64,000 bases of DNA from JBGAJN01 sp044224905 (lineage in GTDB: Bacteria; Verrucomicrobiota; Verrucomicrobiia; Limisphaerales; JBGAJN01): NCBI GenBank assembly GCA_044224905.1, contig JBGAJN010000003.1:930001-994000 (forward strand), read 5' to 3'. Below are positions 62,000 to 64,000 of the stretch, piece by piece. Positions within the stretch are counted from its first letter, which is position 1; the number at the start of each line of letters is the position of its first letter. The position numbers and the translations under genes were made by a program. A model generated the notes under the pieces. It saw only the letters and a program-made list of their open reading frames with translations, was not told the DNA's origin and searched no databases.

Positions 62000-64000
62000 A
62001 TGACGCCCAAGCCGGACCAACAACGGAGATCTCTACTGCAGTCGCCATTTCCGTGGCTGGTGATTCTCGTCAGCTTCGCCCTCTACCTGTTCACTTTGAA
62101 CCGTTGGATCAGTTTCGCCAGTCTGCCCGCCGTCTCGCGCGTGAGCGGCTGGGAATGGAGCCCCGTGTGGCAAACGCCCTTGCTTCAACTGCTCGGCTAT
62201 CCATTTCGCCTGCTTTCGGCCGCCTGGCAACCGCTCGCACTGAACGCGTTCACCGCTGCCTGCGCGGCCGCCACGTTGGGATTTCTGGCCCGCTCAGTCA
62301 TCTTGCTACCGCATGATCGCACCCGCGACCAACGTCATTTGATGGAGGGCTCGCCCGCGCTGCTGAGCGTCCGCGCGAGCTGGGTGCCGCCGCTGCTGGC
62401 GGCGCTGGCGTGCGGCCTGCAACTGACCTTTTGGGAACACGCGACTGCATTCACCGGCGAGATGCTGGATCTGGCATTGTTCGCTTATCTGATTCGCTGC
62501 TTGTTGGAATTCCGCATCGACGGCCGGCAAGTGTGGCTGTCCAAGCTCGCGTTTGTTTACGGCGTCGCCATTACCAACAACTGGGCGATGATCGCCTACT
62601 TTCCCGCGTTCCTCGGCGCATTGATCTGGATCCGCGGGAAAAGTTTTCTCGACGCCAGTTTTGTCCTGCGATCCATCCTTTGGGGCCTGGCCGGGCTCTC
62701 GCTTTACCTCGTGTTACCCTTGATCGGCACCTGGGGCGACACGCCCTACACGTTCGGCCAACTGCTGCGCACCCAGCTCTCAACCCAGAAAGGGGTCCTG
62801 CTGTTGTTCCCGAAATACATCACGATGATCTGCGGGTTCACCTCGCTCGTGCCGCTGCTGTTGATCGGAATTCGCTGGCCCTCAACCTCGGGAGACACCA
62901 GCTCGGCTGGCGCAGCTACGACGGACATGATGCTGCGCATCGTTCATGTCTCGTTTTTCGCCGCGTGCGCATGGGTGATGTTTGATCCCCGTTTCAGTCC
63001 GCGCACACTCGGCCTCGGCGTGCCGATGCTCTCGTTCTATTACTTGTCCGCCCTGTGTGTCGGTTACTTCAGCGGCTACTGCCTGCTGGTCTTTGGCGAA
63101 CAAGATAAACGGCCTTGGAAACACCCCACCGCCTTGGATCGCTTCGCAAAGTTCGCGCTCACGGCAGTCGTCTGGATTGCATTGATTGCGGTTCCGCTCG
63201 GCTTGCTAGTGAAGAACCTCGGCGTCATTCGCCTGACCAATGGTTCCGCCACGCGCGAATTCGCCAAGGCCAAAACCGAGAGCCTTCCGACGAAGGGCGC
63301 GATCGTGTTGTCCGACGATGACCTGACGTTGCGGCTCGTTGACGCCACCCTGCGTGGACAAGGTCGCGATAAAGAGTTCGTCCTCCTGCAAACCCGGGTC
63401 CTGCCCTACAAAGTTTATCACCAGCACCTGCTAAAAAATTATCCCAAGCGCTGGCCGGACGTGGGTGAAGATCGTCCGAACACATTTCCGCTCGATTCTC
63501 CAGCGCTGATGCAGTTGATGGCGAACCTCTCGGCGAGCAACTCCATTTACTATCTGCACCCGAGCTTTGGGTATTACTTCGAAGTCTTCTACCTGGTGCC
63601 GCAAGGGATGGTTTATGAACTCAAGCCCTACAACGCGCAAATCGCAACCAGCCCCCCGCTTCCCGCCAACGTCCTGCAGCGTAACCATCAGTTTTGGCTC
63701 GATCGCGAGCCGCTCTTGAAACAACTGGCTGCGTTTCAGGATAGCCGCAACTTCAGCTTGAGCATGCTTCAACGCGCCTACTCGATCGCCCTGAACTACT
63801 GCGGCGTCGAACTGCAACGCCATGGTCGACTTCCCGACGCTGCTCATCTTTTCGATCTCGCCCTCGAACTCAATGACGATAACGTCGCCGCCGCCATCAA
63901 TCGCGATTTCAATCGAAACCTCCAAGCGGGCAACATCACCTCGGTCAACATCGCGAAAAACGTTGAGGACAAATTCGGCCGTTATCGCACTTGGGATTCT
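62000..64000 (+). CDS. DUF2723-like multi-pass membrane protein, partial at the window edge
   Basis: The frame from ATG 62000 is open for 667 codons to the last base and continues beyond the window. The first half holds about eight to nine membrane segments (for example WLVILVSFALYLFTLNRWIS). Conserved-looking phrases are GWEWSPVWQTPLLQLLGYPF, TFWEHATAFTGEMLDL and YGVAITNNWAMIAYFPAFLG. The second half is soluble (KGAIVLSDDDLTLRLVDATL). The membrane layout and soluble end match the DUF2723 family, proposed lipid-linked glycosyltransferase-like proteins common in Verrucomicrobia and Bacteroidetes. It follows the methyltransferase by 59 nt on the same strand. Confidence 0.75.
   Translation, partial: MTPKPDQQRRSLLQSPFPWLVILVSFALYLFTLNRWISFASLPAVSRVSGWEWSPVWQTPLLQLLGYPFRLLSAAWQPLALNAFTAACAAATLGFLARSVILLPHDRTRDQRHLMEGSPALLSVRASWVPPLLAALACGLQLTFWEHATAFTGEMLDLALFAYLIRCLLEFRIDGRQVWLSKLAFVYGVAITNNWAMIAYFPAFLGALIWIRGKSFLDASFVLRSILWGLAGLSLYLVLPLIGTWGDTPYTFGQLLRTQLSTQKGVLLLFPKYITMICGFTSLVPLLLIGIRWPSTSGDTSSAGAATTDMMLRIVHVSFFAACAWVMFDPRFSPRTLGLGVPMLSFYYLSALCVGYFSGYCLLVFGEQDKRPWKHPTALDRFAKFALTAVVWIALIAVPLGLLVKNLGVIRLTNGSATREFAKAKTESLPTKGAIVLSDDDLTLRLVDATLRGQGRDKEFVLLQTRVLPYKVYHQHLLKNYPKRWPDVGEDRPNTFPLDSPALMQLMANLSASNSIYYLHPSFGYYFEVFYLVPQGMVYELKPYNAQIATSPPLPANVLQRNHQFWLDREPLLKQLAAFQDSRNFSLSMLQRAYSIALNYCGVELQRHGRLPDAAHLFDLALELNDDNVAAAINRDFNRNLQAGNITSVNIAKNVEDKFGRYRTWDS

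Overview
The window looks like a chromosomal segment of a Verrucomicrobiota bacterium, most likely a soil or freshwater Pedosphaera/Limisphaerales-type lineage. This is inferred from the gene set, not from a marker gene. It holds several type I sulfatases, Gfo/Idh/MocA oxidoreductases and PQQ-like propellers. It also holds very large secreted proteins built from autotransporter-type beta-strand, HAF-like and MBG repeats, and two SSS symporters that each travel with a small membrane protein. GC content is high, Shine-Dalgarno sites are mostly weak, and no tRNA or rRNA gene was seen. No phage, insertion sequence or CRISPR array was found.

Positions 1-18.7 kb form a polysaccharide-directed region, mostly on the minus strand. 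It has three sulfatases, a PQQ-like propeller protein, an alpha/beta hydrolase, a BNR/sialidase-like protein, a 1465-residue heparinase-like protein fused to autotransporter-type repeats, a Gfo/Idh/MocA oxidoreductase and a divergent AraC regulator. Its spacers hold three partial copies of the 3' part of the intact Gfo/Idh gene and a 336-bp array of 21-bp repeats.

Positions 18.7-28.6 kb are mostly housekeeping: a nagB-like gene, a GT9 glycosyltransferase, miaB, a DUF485/actP-type acetate permease pair, a small secreted protein, bioF-bioA and a Sel1-repeat protein. Positions 28.6-34.7 kb carry two giant surface proteins. The first has a candidate sigma-54 promoter and an upstream palindrome.

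Positions 34.7-46 kb look like a sugar or sugar-acid oxidation locus. It contains two lactonase candidates (SMP-30 and amidohydrolase), three SDRs, a Gfo/Idh enzyme, a DUF4432 mutarotase-like protein, a VOC protein, an NAD-dependent epimerase and an SSS symporter with a 61-residue partner. Several start/stop overlaps mark a long minus-strand operon. No dehydratase or aldolase was seen, so the pathway is incomplete or continues elsewhere.

Positions 46-64 kb hold a hybrid histidine kinase, thioredoxin, a lone GspF-like protein, a class V aminotransferase, a lipoate ligase-family protein, crcB, nth, a lysine 2,3-aminomutase homologue, a secreted protein that may be a degenerate peptidase, an FmdB zinc ribbon, moaA, a coiled-coil protein, a LON-domain protein, a GT4 glycosyltransferase and an RlmD/TrmA-type RNA methyltransferase. 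The window ends inside a DUF2723-like membrane protein. Genes at both edges (1-697 and 62000-64000) are cut by the window.
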